Shown here piece by piece: positions 1 to 7,782 of a stretch of 14,843 nt of DNA. The DNA comes from Candidatus Bathyarchaeota archaeon. GTDB lineage: Archaea > Thermoproteota > Bathyarchaeia > TCS64. The stretch lies in contig JAFGTA010000058.1 of assembly GCA_016934355.1 (NCBI GenBank), positions 1 through 14,843 on the forward strand, in the 5' to 3' direction. The notes below the pieces were generated by a model. It did no database searches. It was not told the origin of the DNA and saw only the letters and a list, made by a program, of their open reading frames with translations. Position 1 is the stretch's first letter. Each line of letters opens with the position of its first letter. Position numbers and translations under genes: made by a program.

Positions 1-98
1 CCGGCGTTCAGAACGTTGTGTACGGACTCTACGACGCCATCACAGACTCGGTCAGCTGGAACTCCGAGTATCTGGGATACACTCCCACGCCAAGGTAA
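1..98 (+). CDS. C-terminal tail of an unidentified protein (cut by window edge)
   Basis: An open frame runs from position 3 through a TAA at 96-98 and encodes about 31 residues ending in LGYTPTPR. The frame has no stop in view and is followed at once by a T-rich terminator-like tract, which supports a real gene end. It lies just upstream of, and in the same direction as, two Liv-type ABC ATPase genes. A permease or binding protein of the same transporter is therefore the natural guess, but the tail carries no diagnostic motif and I cannot assign it. Confidence 0.55.
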   Translation, partial: GVQNVVYGLYDAITDSVSWNSEYLGYTPTPR

Positions 99-109
99 GC
101 ATAGCACAT

Positions 110-142
110 CCCCTTTTTCTAATTTTTTTACTTATTCTCTTA
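110..142 (+). terminator. T-rich archaeal-type terminator
   Basis: Two T-runs, CTTTTTCT near 113-120 and a run of seven T near 123-129, followed by more T-rich sequence, begin about 12 bases after the TAA at 96-98. Archaeal RNA polymerase terminates on such oligo-T tracts without needing a hairpin. This separates the upstream gene from livG. Confidence 0.5.
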
Positions 143-184
143 GAAAATACATGTTTTTAGTCATCTCCAAGGCTCTCAGGTAAA

Positions 185-194
185 ATTATTTAAA
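185..194 (+). promoter_or_regulatory. TATA-like box of the livGF unit
   Basis: The sequence ATTATTTAAA lies about 41 bases before the ATG at 231. A start site roughly 25 bases downstream of the box would give a leader of about 15 bases. It is the best A/T-rich element between the upstream terminator and livG. Confidence 0.45.
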
Positions 195-230
195 CTGAGT
201 CTGTACGCTATATGGTTAGTTGATGCCGAC

Positions 231-989
231 ATGTCGGAAGTACTCAAAATAGATAACGTTTACAAATATTTCGGCAAGTTCGCGGCTAACGACGGTGTCA
301 GCTTCAGCCTTAAGGAAGGCGGCATCTACCTGCTGGTAGGCCCCAACGGCTGCGGCAAGTCTACGCTGGTAAACTGCATCTCAGGCATCTTTGTGCCCGA
401 GGAGGGACACATCTACTACCGTGACGCTGACATCACGAGCGAGGACATGTACAAGATCGCTAGGAGAGGGCTTGTACGCACGTTCCAGATCGCGTCACCG
501 TTCCTTAGCCTGACGACACTCGAGAACATGCTCGTAGCCTTGCCGGAGAACGCGGGGGAGAACATAGCTCTCTCACTCTTCAAGCCTACTTGGATCGACA
601 GCGAGATCAGCGCCGTGAGACGTGCGTCTGATCTTCTTAGGGTCCTTGGTCTTAGACACGTATGGAACAAGCCAGCGAACACGCTGAGCGGAGGAGAGCT
701 AAAGCTTCTGGAGATCGGGCGCGCCCTGATGAGCGGCTCAGAGACTATTCTGCTCGACGAGCCGGTGGGCAGCATCGACCCGGTGCTCTGCCACCAGATC
801 TTCAGCCACGTCCTCAGACTCCGCGACGAGCTGGGTATCACGTTCCTCGTCATCGAGCACAGGCTCGAGGTCGCAGCGCAGTACGCGGACCACGTCTTCG
901 CCATGGACCGGGGCAGGCTAGTCACCGAGGGCACGGCAGAGGAGGTCTTCGAGGACGAGCGGGTGATAAAGGCATACTTGGGTGAGTAA
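231..989 (+). CDS. livG: ABC transporter ATPase, branched-chain amino-acid type (LivG-like)
   Basis: Cytoplasmic ATP-hydrolysing subunit of an importer of the branched-chain amino acid (HAAT) family, expected to pair with LivF beneath a LivH/LivM permease dimer. The 252 residues show Walker A GPNGCGKS (37-44), a Q-loop Q86 in RTFQIASPF, the ABC signature LSGGE (152-156), Walker B ILLDEP (173-178) and a switch His at 210 in VIEHR. The length matches LivG (about 250). The D-loop side reads EPVGSIDP rather than the usual LivG EPAAGLNP, a small divergence. It abuts or overlaps the next ATPase gene, so the two are co-translated. The substrate is inferred from the subfamily only; peptides, urea or other amides are possible. 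Confidence 0.88.
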   Translation: MSEVLKIDNVYKYFGKFAANDGVSFSLKEGGIYLLVGPNGCGKSTLVNCISGIFVPEEGHIYYRDADITSEDMYKIARRGLVRTFQIASPFLSLTTLENMLVALPENAGENIALSLFKPTWIDSEISAVRRASDLLRVLGLRHVWNKPANTLSGGELKLLEIGRALMSGSETILLDEPVGSIDPVLCHQIFSHVLRLRDELGITFLVIEHRLEVAAQYADHVFAMDRGRLVTEGTAEEVFEDERVIKAYLGE

Positions 990-990
990 G

Positions 991-1746
991 ATGGGAAGCA
1001 AGTACATATTGCAGACAAAGGGTCTCAACGTCGGTTACGGTCCTATCCACGTGATCTACGACCTTGACTTCAAGGTCCCCGACGGGGAGGTCACGATCAT
1101 CGTAGGCCCTAACGGTGTCGGTAAGACAACCCTTCTGAAAGCCATCATGGGCCTCGCCACTGTCTACAGCGGCGACGTCGAGTTCGAGGGACAGACCATC
1201 ACGAACCTACCCGCGTACGAGAGGACTCAGATGGGCATTGGATACATGCCTCAGGTGGGTAACATCTTCAGCAAGCTCAGTGTCGCCGAGAACCTGAAGA
1301 TGGCGGCCTACACGTTGAGCGACCCCGACATGATCAAGGACAAGATGGAGTTCGTCTTCAACCTGTTCCCGAGGCTGGAGGACTTCATGCCTAGGCCCGC
1401 AGGCACGCTTAGCGGCGGTGAGAGGCAGATGCTCGCCGAGGGAATGGTGCTGATGAGAGACCCCAAGATCATGATGGTGGATGAGCCCACAGCCGGGCTG
1501 ATGCCTAAGCTGGTGAACGACGTCATGAAGCAGCTCAAGGACATGGCAGAGGAGACAGGTCTCCCTATCGTGCTCGTCGAGCAGCGTGCACGCCGTGCCT
1601 TAGCGGTCGGCGACTACGCGTACATGATGCGCGGCGGCCGGTTCACCTTCGAGGGTGGGGCACAGGCGCTTCTGGATCACCCGCAGCTTGAGGAGATGTA
1701 TCTGGGCGCCGTCGAGGTCCGCGAACTCAAGACCGTAAAGGAGTAA
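991..1746 (+). CDS. livF: ABC transporter ATPase, branched-chain amino-acid type (LivF-like)
   Basis: Second nucleotide-binding subunit of the same importer. From the ATG at 991 it has Walker A GPNGVGKT (39-46), Q-loop Q88 in YMPQVGN, signature LSGGE (140-144) and Walker B MMVDEP (161-166). The switch position reads VEQR, with Gln in place of His; this is usual in LivF proteins, not a defect. Two starts are possible. GTG at 982 would overlap livG by 8 bases. ATG at 991 directly follows the livG stop and has GGTGAG at 981-986, a fit to the 16S 3' end, five bases ahead, so I prefer it. T-rich sequence follows the stop. Confidence 0.88.
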   Translation: MGSKYILQTKGLNVGYGPIHVIYDLDFKVPDGEVTIIVGPNGVGKTTLLKAIMGLATVYSGDVEFEGQTITNLPAYERTQMGIGYMPQVGNIFSKLSVAENLKMAAYTLSDPDMIKDKMEFVFNLFPRLEDFMPRPAGTLSGGERQMLAEGMVLMRDPKIMMVDEPTAGLMPKLVNDVMKQLKDMAEETGLPIVLVEQRARRALAVGDYAYMMRGGRFTFEGGAQALLDHPQLEEMYLGAVEVRELKTVKE

Positions 1747-1748
1747 AA

Positions 1749-1773
1749 CCCTTTTCCTTCTTTGTTATTTTCT
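1749..1773 (+). terminator. T-rich terminator after livF
   Basis: Directly after the TAA at 1744-1746 the strand runs through CCCTTTTCCTTCTTTG and then TTATTTTC. This pyrimidine- and T-rich tract is typical of archaeal intrinsic termination. A new TATA-like box follows at about 1828-1835. Confidence 0.45.
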
Positions 1774-1827
1774 AGTAACCTGTTTTTCTATTCATTCTCA
1801 TCTGATCTGTATCAGTGATAGGTAACC

Positions 1828-1835
1828 GTTTAATC
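1828..1835 (+). promoter_or_regulatory. TATA-like box before the cysteine protein gene
   Basis: GTTTAATC is centred about 32 bases ahead of the TTG start at 1864, inside A/T-rich sequence between two GC-rich genes. The spacing suggests a leader of a few bases at most. Confidence 0.35.
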
Positions 1836-1863
1836 ACGTTGGTCTGAGTCTTCTTGATCTAAT

Positions 1864-2391
1864 TTGGATTCCGACACGTCCAGAGGTTCCAAGGCTCTCT
1901 ACGAGCAGGATAAGCTGGACGTCGCGGGGCTTATGCACGGGCTGTTCCTCGGCTACGTCCAGGTCACCGCGGGCATCATCCCTGTGACACGGTTCAGGGC
2001 GCTCGTCGGGTTGATGCGGGACACCCTCTACAAGGTCTCGGGTGTGCCTACCATGGGGCTGATCACCATCCACGATGTGGAGAAGACGCTGGACAAGTAC
2101 TGCACTCTTCTTGAGGCGTCGGGGGCGGCGGAGAAGGCGACGACTGTGATGGAGGACTACCGGTCTTTCAGGTTCAACCTGAGGGGCTGCATGTTCGGCG
2201 GAGAGTGCAGGAGGCTGGTGACGGGGCAGTTCATGTGCCCCTTCGCGATGTTCGCGGGGTTCCTCGCCCAGGAGAGCAGCGGCAGGAAGGTCGCGCTTGA
2301 GCCAAGCCAGAAGACCATGCTGGGGTCGAGGACGCTTATACTCGTGGGCGGCAGCGGCTTGACGATGCAGAAGACCAACGTTTACGTCTAA
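1864..2391 (+). CDS. Uncharacterised protein with a C-x5-C-x9-C cluster
   Basis: I do not recognise this 175-residue family. It begins at TTG (1864); no ATG or GTG lies closer to the promoter in frame. The N-terminal half is mixed helical. The C-terminal half carries FRFNLRGC (C109), then C115 in GGEC and C125 in MCPFAMFAG, ending in a hydrophobic strand and Gly-rich turn (TLILVGGSG). A fourth Cys lies at residue 80. No signal peptide or clear membrane segment is visible. The C...C...CP arrangement could bind a metal or small ligand, as in some small sensor domains (V4R-like), but this is only a thought. It sits 58 bases before a class V aminotransferase gene in the same direction and may share its transcript. 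Confidence 0.72.
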   Translation: MDSDTSRGSKALYEQDKLDVAGLMHGLFLGYVQVTAGIIPVTRFRALVGLMRDTLYKVSGVPTMGLITIHDVEKTLDKYCTLLEASGAAEKATTVMEDYRSFRFNLRGCMFGGECRRLVTGQFMCPFAMFAGFLAQESSGRKVALEPSQKTMLGSRTLILVGGSGLTMQKTNVYV

Positions 2392-2449
2392 GGCTGCAGG
2401 ACTTATCTGCTTGGGCGCCGTTGGAGTATATTGGCGTCGAGGTGTTTTG

Positions 2450-3574
2450 GTGACGGTTATAAATGCAGATGCTGTGCGTAGGGACTTCCCTGTTCTCGGG
2501 GAGTGGGTGTACCTTGACAACGCGTTCGTCGGGCTGATGCCCAGACAGGTGAAGGAAGGCTACGAGGAGTACGTCGAACAGTGGTACAGGTTCAACACAT
2601 CGGGGGACCGGACGATACTTCAGGAGTGGCTCGCCAAGGCTGGGAAGGTGCGGGGCATGGTCGCGGGTTTCATCGGGGTCTCGGCTGAGGAGGTCGCCTT
2701 CGAAATGTGCACGGGCTCGGGGCTGAACGTGGTGGTCAACGGCACAGACTGGAGGCGAGGCGACAACGTGGTTTTCCCCGAGTGGGAGCACAACCCGCCC
2801 CACAACTACACCACTAGACGGCACGGCGTCGAGCCACGGGTCTGGCACCCGAGGGGTGACGCATTCGAGGTCGGTGACCTTGAGGCGCTCATCGATGACC
2901 GGACCCGGCTCGTGCAGGTGAGCGAGGTTAGCTACGTCAACGGTCAGAGGCTGGACCTGAGGGAGGTGTCCGAGGTGGCGCACGAGCACGGCGCCGAGGT
3001 GCTCGTGGACTCGACCCAGGCGGTGGGGGCGCTGAGGGTGGACTACAGGCGGGACGGTGTCGACTACGTGAGCTTCGCGCCTTACAAGTACTTGATGGGT
3101 CCGGCGGGGCTCAGCTTCCTCTACTTGAAGAGGGAGAAAATCGGTGAGCTTGAGCCTGACAGGGTCGGCTGGAAGAACCAACTGTGGAGTGGCGACAACC
3201 CTGAGGACCCTGTTGACCTCGGGTCCGCCGAGAGGTTCGAGTACGGGACCCTCCACTTCCAGGGCATGTACGCCGTGGAGAGAAGCCTAGAGTACCTGAA
3301 CAGGGTCGACATGGCGAACGTCGAGAAACGGAACCTGATGCTCTCACGCCACCTCTACGACGGATTATCAGGGCAGGGTAAGAGGCTCCTGACTCCTCGC
3401 CCCGAGTCCACCATCGTCAGCTACTATCAGGAGGGTGCTGTGGAGCTAGCGGCTAGGCTGAAGTCCATGAAGATCAAGGTAACGGGCAGGTCGGCACATG
3501 GCGATCACATCAGGGTCTCAAGCCACTTCTACAACACTAGGGAAGACATCGACCAGCTACTGGAGAACGTCTAG
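2450..3574 (+). CDS. Class V aminotransferase-fold PLP enzyme (cysteine desulfurase / isopenicillin N epimerase-like)
   Basis: Fold-type I PLP enzyme of the aminotransferase class V family, which includes cysteine desulfurases, serine-glyoxylate aminotransferases and epimerase-like enzymes. Counting from GTG at 2450 (374 residues), D187 and Q190 in VDSTQAVG fit the residues that hold the cofactor ring. K213 in SFAPYKYLMGPAG is the expected Schiff-base lysine. The N-terminus FPVLGEWVYLDNA is typical of the family. GTG at 2450 is preferred because GAGGTG at 2439-2444 sits five bases ahead; the frame is also open to a TTG at 2411. The usual cysteine-desulfurase active-site loop with Cys is not evident near the C-terminus, so desulfurase activity is doubtful. 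The stop shares a CTAG with the convergent gene. Confidence 0.82.
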   Translation: MTVINADAVRRDFPVLGEWVYLDNAFVGLMPRQVKEGYEEYVEQWYRFNTSGDRTILQEWLAKAGKVRGMVAGFIGVSAEEVAFEMCTGSGLNVVVNGTDWRRGDNVVFPEWEHNPPHNYTTRRHGVEPRVWHPRGDAFEVGDLEALIDDRTRLVQVSEVSYVNGQRLDLREVSEVAHEHGAEVLVDSTQAVGALRVDYRRDGVDYVSFAPYKYLMGPAGLSFLYLKREKIGELEPDRVGWKNQLWSGDNPEDPVDLGSAERFEYGTLHFQGMYAVERSLEYLNRVDMANVEKRNLMLSRHLYDGLSGQGKRLLTPRPESTIVSYYQEGAVELAARLKSMKIKVTGRSAHGDHIRVSSHFYNTREDIDQLLENV

Positions 3575-4323
3575 GCGCTTCGCGCCCTGAGCCGTGTCAC
3601 GCCGATGCCAGCCAGTATGACGGCTATGCCGGCGCCTGCTGCGTACGAGATCAGGGCTACCGCCATCTGTTTGTACAGGATGCCGCCGAGCGCCCAGACG
3701 ATGACGAGGCTGTACGCCGCGTCGCCCCTCGTGTAGAGGTTGGCGAGGGTGAGCGCCACGGCGACGCCGATGACGAGGAGGGTCCAGTAGATGGCTGCTG
3801 TGCCGTAGCTCTCCCAGCCTGATGAGACTAGGAAGGCGACGATGTTGGCGATGGGGGCCACGGTTATCCAGCCGAGGTAGACGCTGAAGGGCAGGTGGAC
3901 GTAGAGCCGTTCATCCCTCGGCGGCTTAGCCTTACCTATGTCGAGCCTCAGGTAGATCATTATGAGGGAGCCGAGGAGTCCGAACATGGCGACGAGGCTG
4001 AGTGCTACCAGCCTCCAGTGCCAGAGGAATATCCACGCGGCGTTGAGGACGCTGCTCAAGGCGAAGAGCCACCCTATCTTCTTCACGTATTCTTGGTCTT
4101 GTCCGCTTCTGAACTGGTGTACTGTGAAGGCTAGTAGCAGGAGGTAGATGACGCCCCAGATGCTGAATACGTAGCCGGCGGGCACGAAGTAGTTGGGGTA
4201 GCTGTCCGACAGCTCGGCGGTGGTTACGCCGTTCAGGGGCAGCAGGTTGGCGAGGGCGTTGACCGTCACCATCAATCCGTAGCTCACCGCGTTTCCGTAC
4301 CTCAGGGTCCTCGTTTCTGCCAT
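3571..4323 (-). CDS. TspO/MBR-related tryptophan-rich membrane protein
   Basis: Integral membrane protein of 250 residues with about eight hydrophobic segments (roughly 12-30, 50-69, 84-102, 105-125, 143-165, 175-195, 203-220, 223-243). The motifs PAGYVFSIWGVIY (48-60), LNAAWIFLWHW (93-103) and LPFSVYLGWITVAP (144-157) match the TspO/MBR family, whose members bind porphyrins and other lipophilic ligands and act as stress-related sensors or transporters. Classic TspO has about 160 residues and five helices, so this belongs to a longer branch with extra C-terminal helices. It starts at ATG (4323), about 26 bases after a TATA-like CCTTAACTAG, and is divergent from guaA. Its stop overlaps that of the convergent PLP-enzyme gene. 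The ligand is unknown. Confidence 0.8.
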   Translation of the reverse strand: MAETRTLRYGNAVSYGLMVTVNALANLLPLNGVTTAELSDSYPNYFVPAGYVFSIWGVIYLLLLAFTVHQFRSGQDQEYVKKIGWLFALSSVLNAAWIFLWHWRLVALSLVAMFGLLGSLIMIYLRLDIGKAKPPRDERLYVHLPFSVYLGWITVAPIANIVAFLVSSGWESYGTAAIYWTLLVIGVAVALTLANLYTRGDAAYSLVIVWALGGILYKQMAVALISYAAGAGIAVILAGIGVTRLRARSA

Positions 4324-4343
4324 GTTTACCCGTCTGGAAGGGC

Positions 4344-4353
4344 TCTAGTTAAG
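4344..4353 (-). promoter_or_regulatory. TATA-like box of the TspO-like gene
   Basis: On the minus strand this reads CCTTAACTAG, centred about 26 bases before the ATG at 4323. The transcript is therefore probably leaderless. It shares a 119-base divergent intergenic region with the guaA promoter. Confidence 0.45.
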
Positions 4354-4412
4354 GCGTTCTCGTATCATCCATGTAATAATCGTGTAAACTTTCATGTTCT
4401 TTTAACAAAACC

Positions 4413-4420
4413 ATTAAAAC
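4413..4420 (+). promoter_or_regulatory. TATA-like box of the guaA-archease operon
   Basis: ATTAAAAC preceded by purine/C-rich AAAACC (a plausible BRE) is centred about 27 bases before the guaA ATG at 4443. No Shine-Dalgarno sequence precedes the ATG, which together point to a leaderless mRNA. Confidence 0.55.
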
Positions 4421-4442
4421 AGTCCGGATTCTATCCTAGGTA

Positions 4443-5993
4443 ATGATCTCCGACTCACTCCCGGACGGAATAGCGATACTCGACTTCGGCGGACAGTACT
4501 GCCACCTCATAGCGCGCAGGGTCCGCGAGATGAACGTCTACAGCGAGATTCTGCCAAGCGACGCCAAGGCAGACGAGGTGACGGCGCTGGGCTCCGTGAT
4601 GAGGGTCAAGGGCGTAATCTTCTCGGGTAGCCCGAGCAGCGTAAAGGCGGAGGACGCGTTGACGCTCGACCCAGCCATACTGGGGCTGGGGGTACCGGTT
4701 CTGGGTCTGTGCTACGGGCTGCAGCTGCTGGCGAGCATGCACGGCGGTGAGCTGGGGAAGGCACGTGAGTACGGCGTGACCCGGGCGTACATCGATGAGC
4801 CTGTCGGGGTGCTTGAGGGGCTGGGCTCCTGTGAGCAGGTGTGGATGAGCCACGGTGACACGGTGTTCAGGGCTCCCGAGGGGTTCAGGGTGCTCGCCCA
4901 CACCGAGAGGGCGCCAGTGGCTGCTATGAAGGACGTGGAGAGGGAGGTCTACGGCCTCCAGTGGCACCCCGAGGTGGTGCATACCACGCACGGGGCTGAG
5001 ATGCTCAGGAACTTTGTGTTTAAGGTCTGCGGCTGCGAAGCAAACTGGCGTCCCTTGGACAGGGTGGAGGAGGCGGTCAAGGAGATCGGCTCCAAGGTGG
5101 GGGGCGGCAAGGCGATAATCGCGTTGAGCGGCGGCGTGGATAGCAGCGTCGCCGCGGCCCTCGCTGGGAGGGCGCTGGGGGAGAGGCTGTTCGCCGTCCA
5201 CGTGGACCACGGCTTGATGCGGATGAACGAGTCCAGTGAGGTGGAGGAGGCTTTCAGGCACCGCGGCGTCAACCTCGTGGTGGTCGACGCTAGAGAGAGG
5301 TTCCTGAGGCGGCTTGAGGGGGTGGTTGACCCCGAGGAGAAGAGGAAGATAATCGGCGAGGAGTTTATCAGGGTGTTCGAGGACGAGGCGGGGAAGGTGG
5401 GCGCCGATTACCTGATCCAGGGCACCATCTACCCTGACAGGATCGAGTCGGGGCTTACGCGGAACAGCGACACCATCAAGACTCATCACAACGTGGGCGG
5501 GCTACCAATGCGGATGGAGTTCAGGGAGGTAATCGACCCGTTGAAGGACCTCTACAAGGACGAGGTGAGGGCGCTGGGGGAGAGACTTGGGCTGCCCCGT
5601 GAACTCGTGTGGCGGCAGCCCTTCCCGGGGCCAGGGCTGGCTGTACGCATCGTGGGGCAGATCACCGAGGAGAAGCTGGAACTGTTGAGGAGGGCTGACG
5701 CCATCGTCTGCGAGGAGGTGGAGGCGCACCCGTTCGGCGAGGGGCTCTGGCAGTACTTCGCGGTGCTCACCAACACGAAGAGCACCGGAGTGAAGGGAGA
5801 CGAGAGGGCTTACGGGTGGACCGTCGCGGTGCGGCTTGTGGAGAGCGTGGACGCCATGACGGCGAAATTCAGCAGGGCGCCGTGGGACGTGCTTGAGAGG
5901 ATCAGCAACAGGATCGGTAACGAGGTTCAGGGCGTGACGAGGGTCGTCTACGACATAACCCATAAACCCCCGAGCACCATAGAGTGGGAGTGA
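4443..5993 (+). CDS. guaA: GMP synthase (glutamine-hydrolysing), two-domain
   Basis: Makes GMP from XMP, ATP and glutamine, the last step of guanine nucleotide synthesis, in the cytoplasm. The 516 residues hold a class I glutamine amidotransferase domain (about 10-195) with nucleophile C90 in GLCYGLQ and the His-Glu pair H175/E177 in QWHPE. Next comes an ATP-pyrophosphatase domain with P-loop LSGGVDSS (228-235) and YPDRIES. The C-terminal dimerisation and XMP-binding part has HHNVGGLP, FPGPGLAVRI and KPPSTIEWE. All catalytic motifs are intact and the length is normal for fused GuaA. Many Euryarchaeota instead encode the two domains as separate genes, so the one-chain form has some taxonomic value. 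It overlaps the archease gene by one base. Confidence 0.96.
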   Translation: MISDSLPDGIAILDFGGQYCHLIARRVREMNVYSEILPSDAKADEVTALGSVMRVKGVIFSGSPSSVKAEDALTLDPAILGLGVPVLGLCYGLQLLASMHGGELGKAREYGVTRAYIDEPVGVLEGLGSCEQVWMSHGDTVFRAPEGFRVLAHTERAPVAAMKDVEREVYGLQWHPEVVHTTHGAEMLRNFVFKVCGCEANWRPLDRVEEAVKEIGSKVGGGKAIIALSGGVDSSVAAALAGRALGERLFAVHVDHGLMRMNESSEVEEAFRHRGVNLVVVDARERFLRRLEGVVDPEEKRKIIGEEFIRVFEDEAGKVGADYLIQGTIYPDRIESGLTRNSDTIKTHHNVGGLPMRMEFREVIDPLKDLYKDEVRALGERLGLPRELVWRQPFPGPGLAVRIVGQITEEKLELLRRADAIVCEEVEAHPFGEGLWQYFAVLTNTKSTGVKGDERAYGWTVAVRLVESVDAMTAKFSRAPWDVLERISNRIGNEVQGVTRVVYDITHKPPSTIEWE

Positions 5994-6418
5994 TGAAGGG
6001 CTTCACATACCCCGAGGGGGGGCCGGCAGCCGACCTCCTCGTGGAGGCGACGGGCTCATCGCTGGGGGAGGCTTTCGCTTACCTGGCGCTGGGTATGTTC
6101 AACGTGATGACGCCCATCGAGGGTATCGCCGAGGCGGAGGAGTACACGCTGGAGGCTGAGGGCAGCGACCTTGAGAGCCTGCTGTTTAACCTGATGGACG
6201 AGTTCCTCTACATCAACGACGTGGAGCAGCTGGTGCCGCGGAGGATAAACATCGAGGTTGACAAGAAGAATTTTACCGCGGTAGCCGAGTGCGTCGGTGA
6301 GAGGTTCAGCGCCGCCACCCACGAGGTGGGCATAGCCGTGAAGGCGGTGACCTTCCACATGATGGAGATCGTGGAGGAGGGCGGAGGCTGGCGCGTACGA
6401 ATTGTTTTCGACACCTAG
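5993..6418 (+). CDS. Archease, activator of RNA ligase RtcB
   Basis: Small metal-binding protein that helps guanylylate the tRNA-splicing/RNA-repair ligase RtcB and lets it turn over. The 141 residues match archease length (about 140) and its layout. D14 near the N-terminus and D140 in the terminal VFDT fit the two conserved acidic metal-site positions. ALGMFNVMT, the FLYINDVEQLV region and KAVTFHMMEI are family-like. Oddly, the usual N-terminal EHTAD reads EGGPAAD, two residues longer and without the His. ATG at 5993 forms TGATG with the guaA stop, so coupled translation is likely; the frame also runs up to a GTG at 5984. RtcB is not in the window. The stop shares CTAG with the convergent MFS gene. 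Confidence 0.87.
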   Translation: MKGFTYPEGGPAADLLVEATGSSLGEAFAYLALGMFNVMTPIEGIAEAEEYTLEAEGSDLESLLFNLMDEFLYINDVEQLVPRRINIEVDKKNFTAVAECVGERFSAATHEVGIAVKAVTFHMMEIVEEGGGWRVRIVFDT

Positions 6419-7782
6419 GCCGATAGGCGGCTCCTGACGTTGGAGGCGAGGACGCCGGGGATGCACAGTACCAGGAACACGATGAAGCACGTCTTTATGC
6501 TCTGGAGCAGCTGCGGGTAGAGGGCGGGCGCTATCTCCTGTGCGCCGAGGTTGACTGCGAAGACCGTCATGGCTATGCCTGTGCTCACCATCTGGCCGGT
6601 GAGCCTCATTGTGCCCACGGTGGATGAGGCTACGCCGTAGCGGCTGCTGTCGACGCTGCCCATTATGGCGTTGGTGTTGGGGGAGCTAAAGAGGGCTAGG
6701 CCGACTCCGAGGAGTCCGAGGCTGGCTGCTATGTATGTCAGGCTGGTGGCGTCTGTGACGAAGATGAGGGGTACGAGGCTAGCGGATGTGACGGCCATGC
6801 CTGCGGTGGCGAGTCTGTGGGGCTGTACGGTGTCGCTGAGTCTGCCGGCTATGGGGGAGACTATGGCTTGGACTATTGGGGACGCCATCATGACGGCTCC
6901 AGCCTGCTGGGGGTCGAGGGCTTTGATGTACTGTAGGTACATGCTGAGTAGGAGGGTCATGGCGAAGGTGGCGCTGTAGTTGATTAGGGCGGCGAGGTTG
7001 CTGTAGCTGAACGCCTTGTTCTCGCGGAACAGGCGGAGGTCGAGGACGGGGTTCTGCGCCCTGTCCTCGATCCAGATGAACGCGGCTAGGAGGACGAGTC
7101 CGACGAGTATGGGGATGTAGGCTGTTGTGGCTGGCAGGTTTGACATTCCGTAGGTGAGAGCCATGAGCATGAGGCTGTACGCGGCTGATCCTTTGAGGTC
7201 GAAGCCTCGTTCTCCGTCTATCTTCCACTCGGCCTTGACTTTGAGGAGGGTGACTGCGATCACTACTAGGCCTAGGGCTACGTTGAGGAGGAATATGCTT
7301 CTCCAGCCGTAGTTCTTGGTTAGGAAGCCGCCGAGGTAGGGTCCTACGCTGAGGGCGATGTAGACGCATGCGACGTTGACTCCGAGGACGGTGCCTCGTT
7401 CCTGGGGTTCGTGGACCGAGACCAGGATGGCTACGCCTGTGCCGAATATCATGGCGCTGCCCACGCCCTGGAGGGCTCGGTAGGCGACGATGAGTTCCGA
7501 GGAGGGGTGGACCGCGAGGAGGGCAGACGCGGCTGTGAACACCGTTATGCCTGCGAGGTAGACCTTCTTTCGTCCGTGCATGTCGGCGAGCTTTCCGAAG
7601 GGTATGAGGAACATGGCTGAGGTGAGCAGGTAGGCTAGGCTCGCCCAGCTCATGGCTACCGCCGTTAAGCCGTACTCTTTGGCTATGCTGGGGAGGGCGA
7701 TGTTGAAGCTGCTGCCGCTCCACGGGGTGAGGAAGCTGCTGAGGCTCATCGTTAGCTGCACTGCTCTTTTATCTACTTCCAT
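6415..7782 (-). CDS. MFS transporter, DHA2 (EmrB/QacA-like) drug exporter family
   Basis: Polytopic membrane transporter of 455 residues, expected to have 14 helices and to export drugs or metabolites by proton antiport. Motif A GKLADMHGRKK (63-73), motif B-like YRALQGVGSAMI (101-112) and antiporter motif C around LSVGPYLGG (144-152) are all present. WRSIFLLN (160-167) after them is typical of the DHA2 branch. The charged aspartate of helix 1 found in many EmrB relatives is not obvious: the segment reads TPWSGSSFNIALPSI. It starts at ATG (7782), with ATTAAAT-like sequence about 50 bases upstream (7829-7836, minus strand). It is convergent with archease through an overlapping stop and divergent from the ion-channel gene. 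The substrate is unknown. Confidence 0.88.
   Translation of the reverse strand: MEVDKRAVQLTMSLSSFLTPWSGSSFNIALPSIAKEYGLTAVAMSWASLAYLLTSAMFLIPFGKLADMHGRKKVYLAGITVFTAASALLAVHPSSELIVAYRALQGVGSAMIFGTGVAILVSVHEPQERGTVLGVNVACVYIALSVGPYLGGFLTKNYGWRSIFLLNVALGLVVIAVTLLKVKAEWKIDGERGFDLKGSAAYSLMLMALTYGMSNLPATTAYIPILVGLVLLAAFIWIEDRAQNPVLDLRLFRENKAFSYSNLAALINYSATFAMTLLLSMYLQYIKALDPQQAGAVMMASPIVQAIVSPIAGRLSDTVQPHRLATAGMAVTSASLVPLIFVTDATSLTYIAASLGLLGVGLALFSSPNTNAIMGSVDSSRYGVASSTVGTMRLTGQMVSTGIAMTVFAVNLGAQEIAPALYPQLLQSIKTCFIVFLVLCIPGVLASNVRSRLSA

Noticed and set aside
1570..1590. LivF-like ATPase lacks the switch histidine (VEQR)
   Set aside because: Gln at this place is normal for LivF proteins, so it does not show inactivation.
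2336..3256. Long minus-strand open frame opposite the PLP enzyme gene
   Set aside because: It mirrors a GC-rich gene with clear family motifs. Its translation is rich in Arg, His, Pro and Leu without any motif.
4455..5489. Minus-strand open frame of 344 codons opposite guaA
   Set aside because: It lies wholly inside guaA, whose catalytic motifs are intact. The antisense product has low complexity typical of a codon shadow.
6779..7723. Second minus-strand frame inside the MFS gene
   Set aside because: Its product is Arg/Pro/His-rich and without membrane segments, while the overlapping frame has all MFS motifs.
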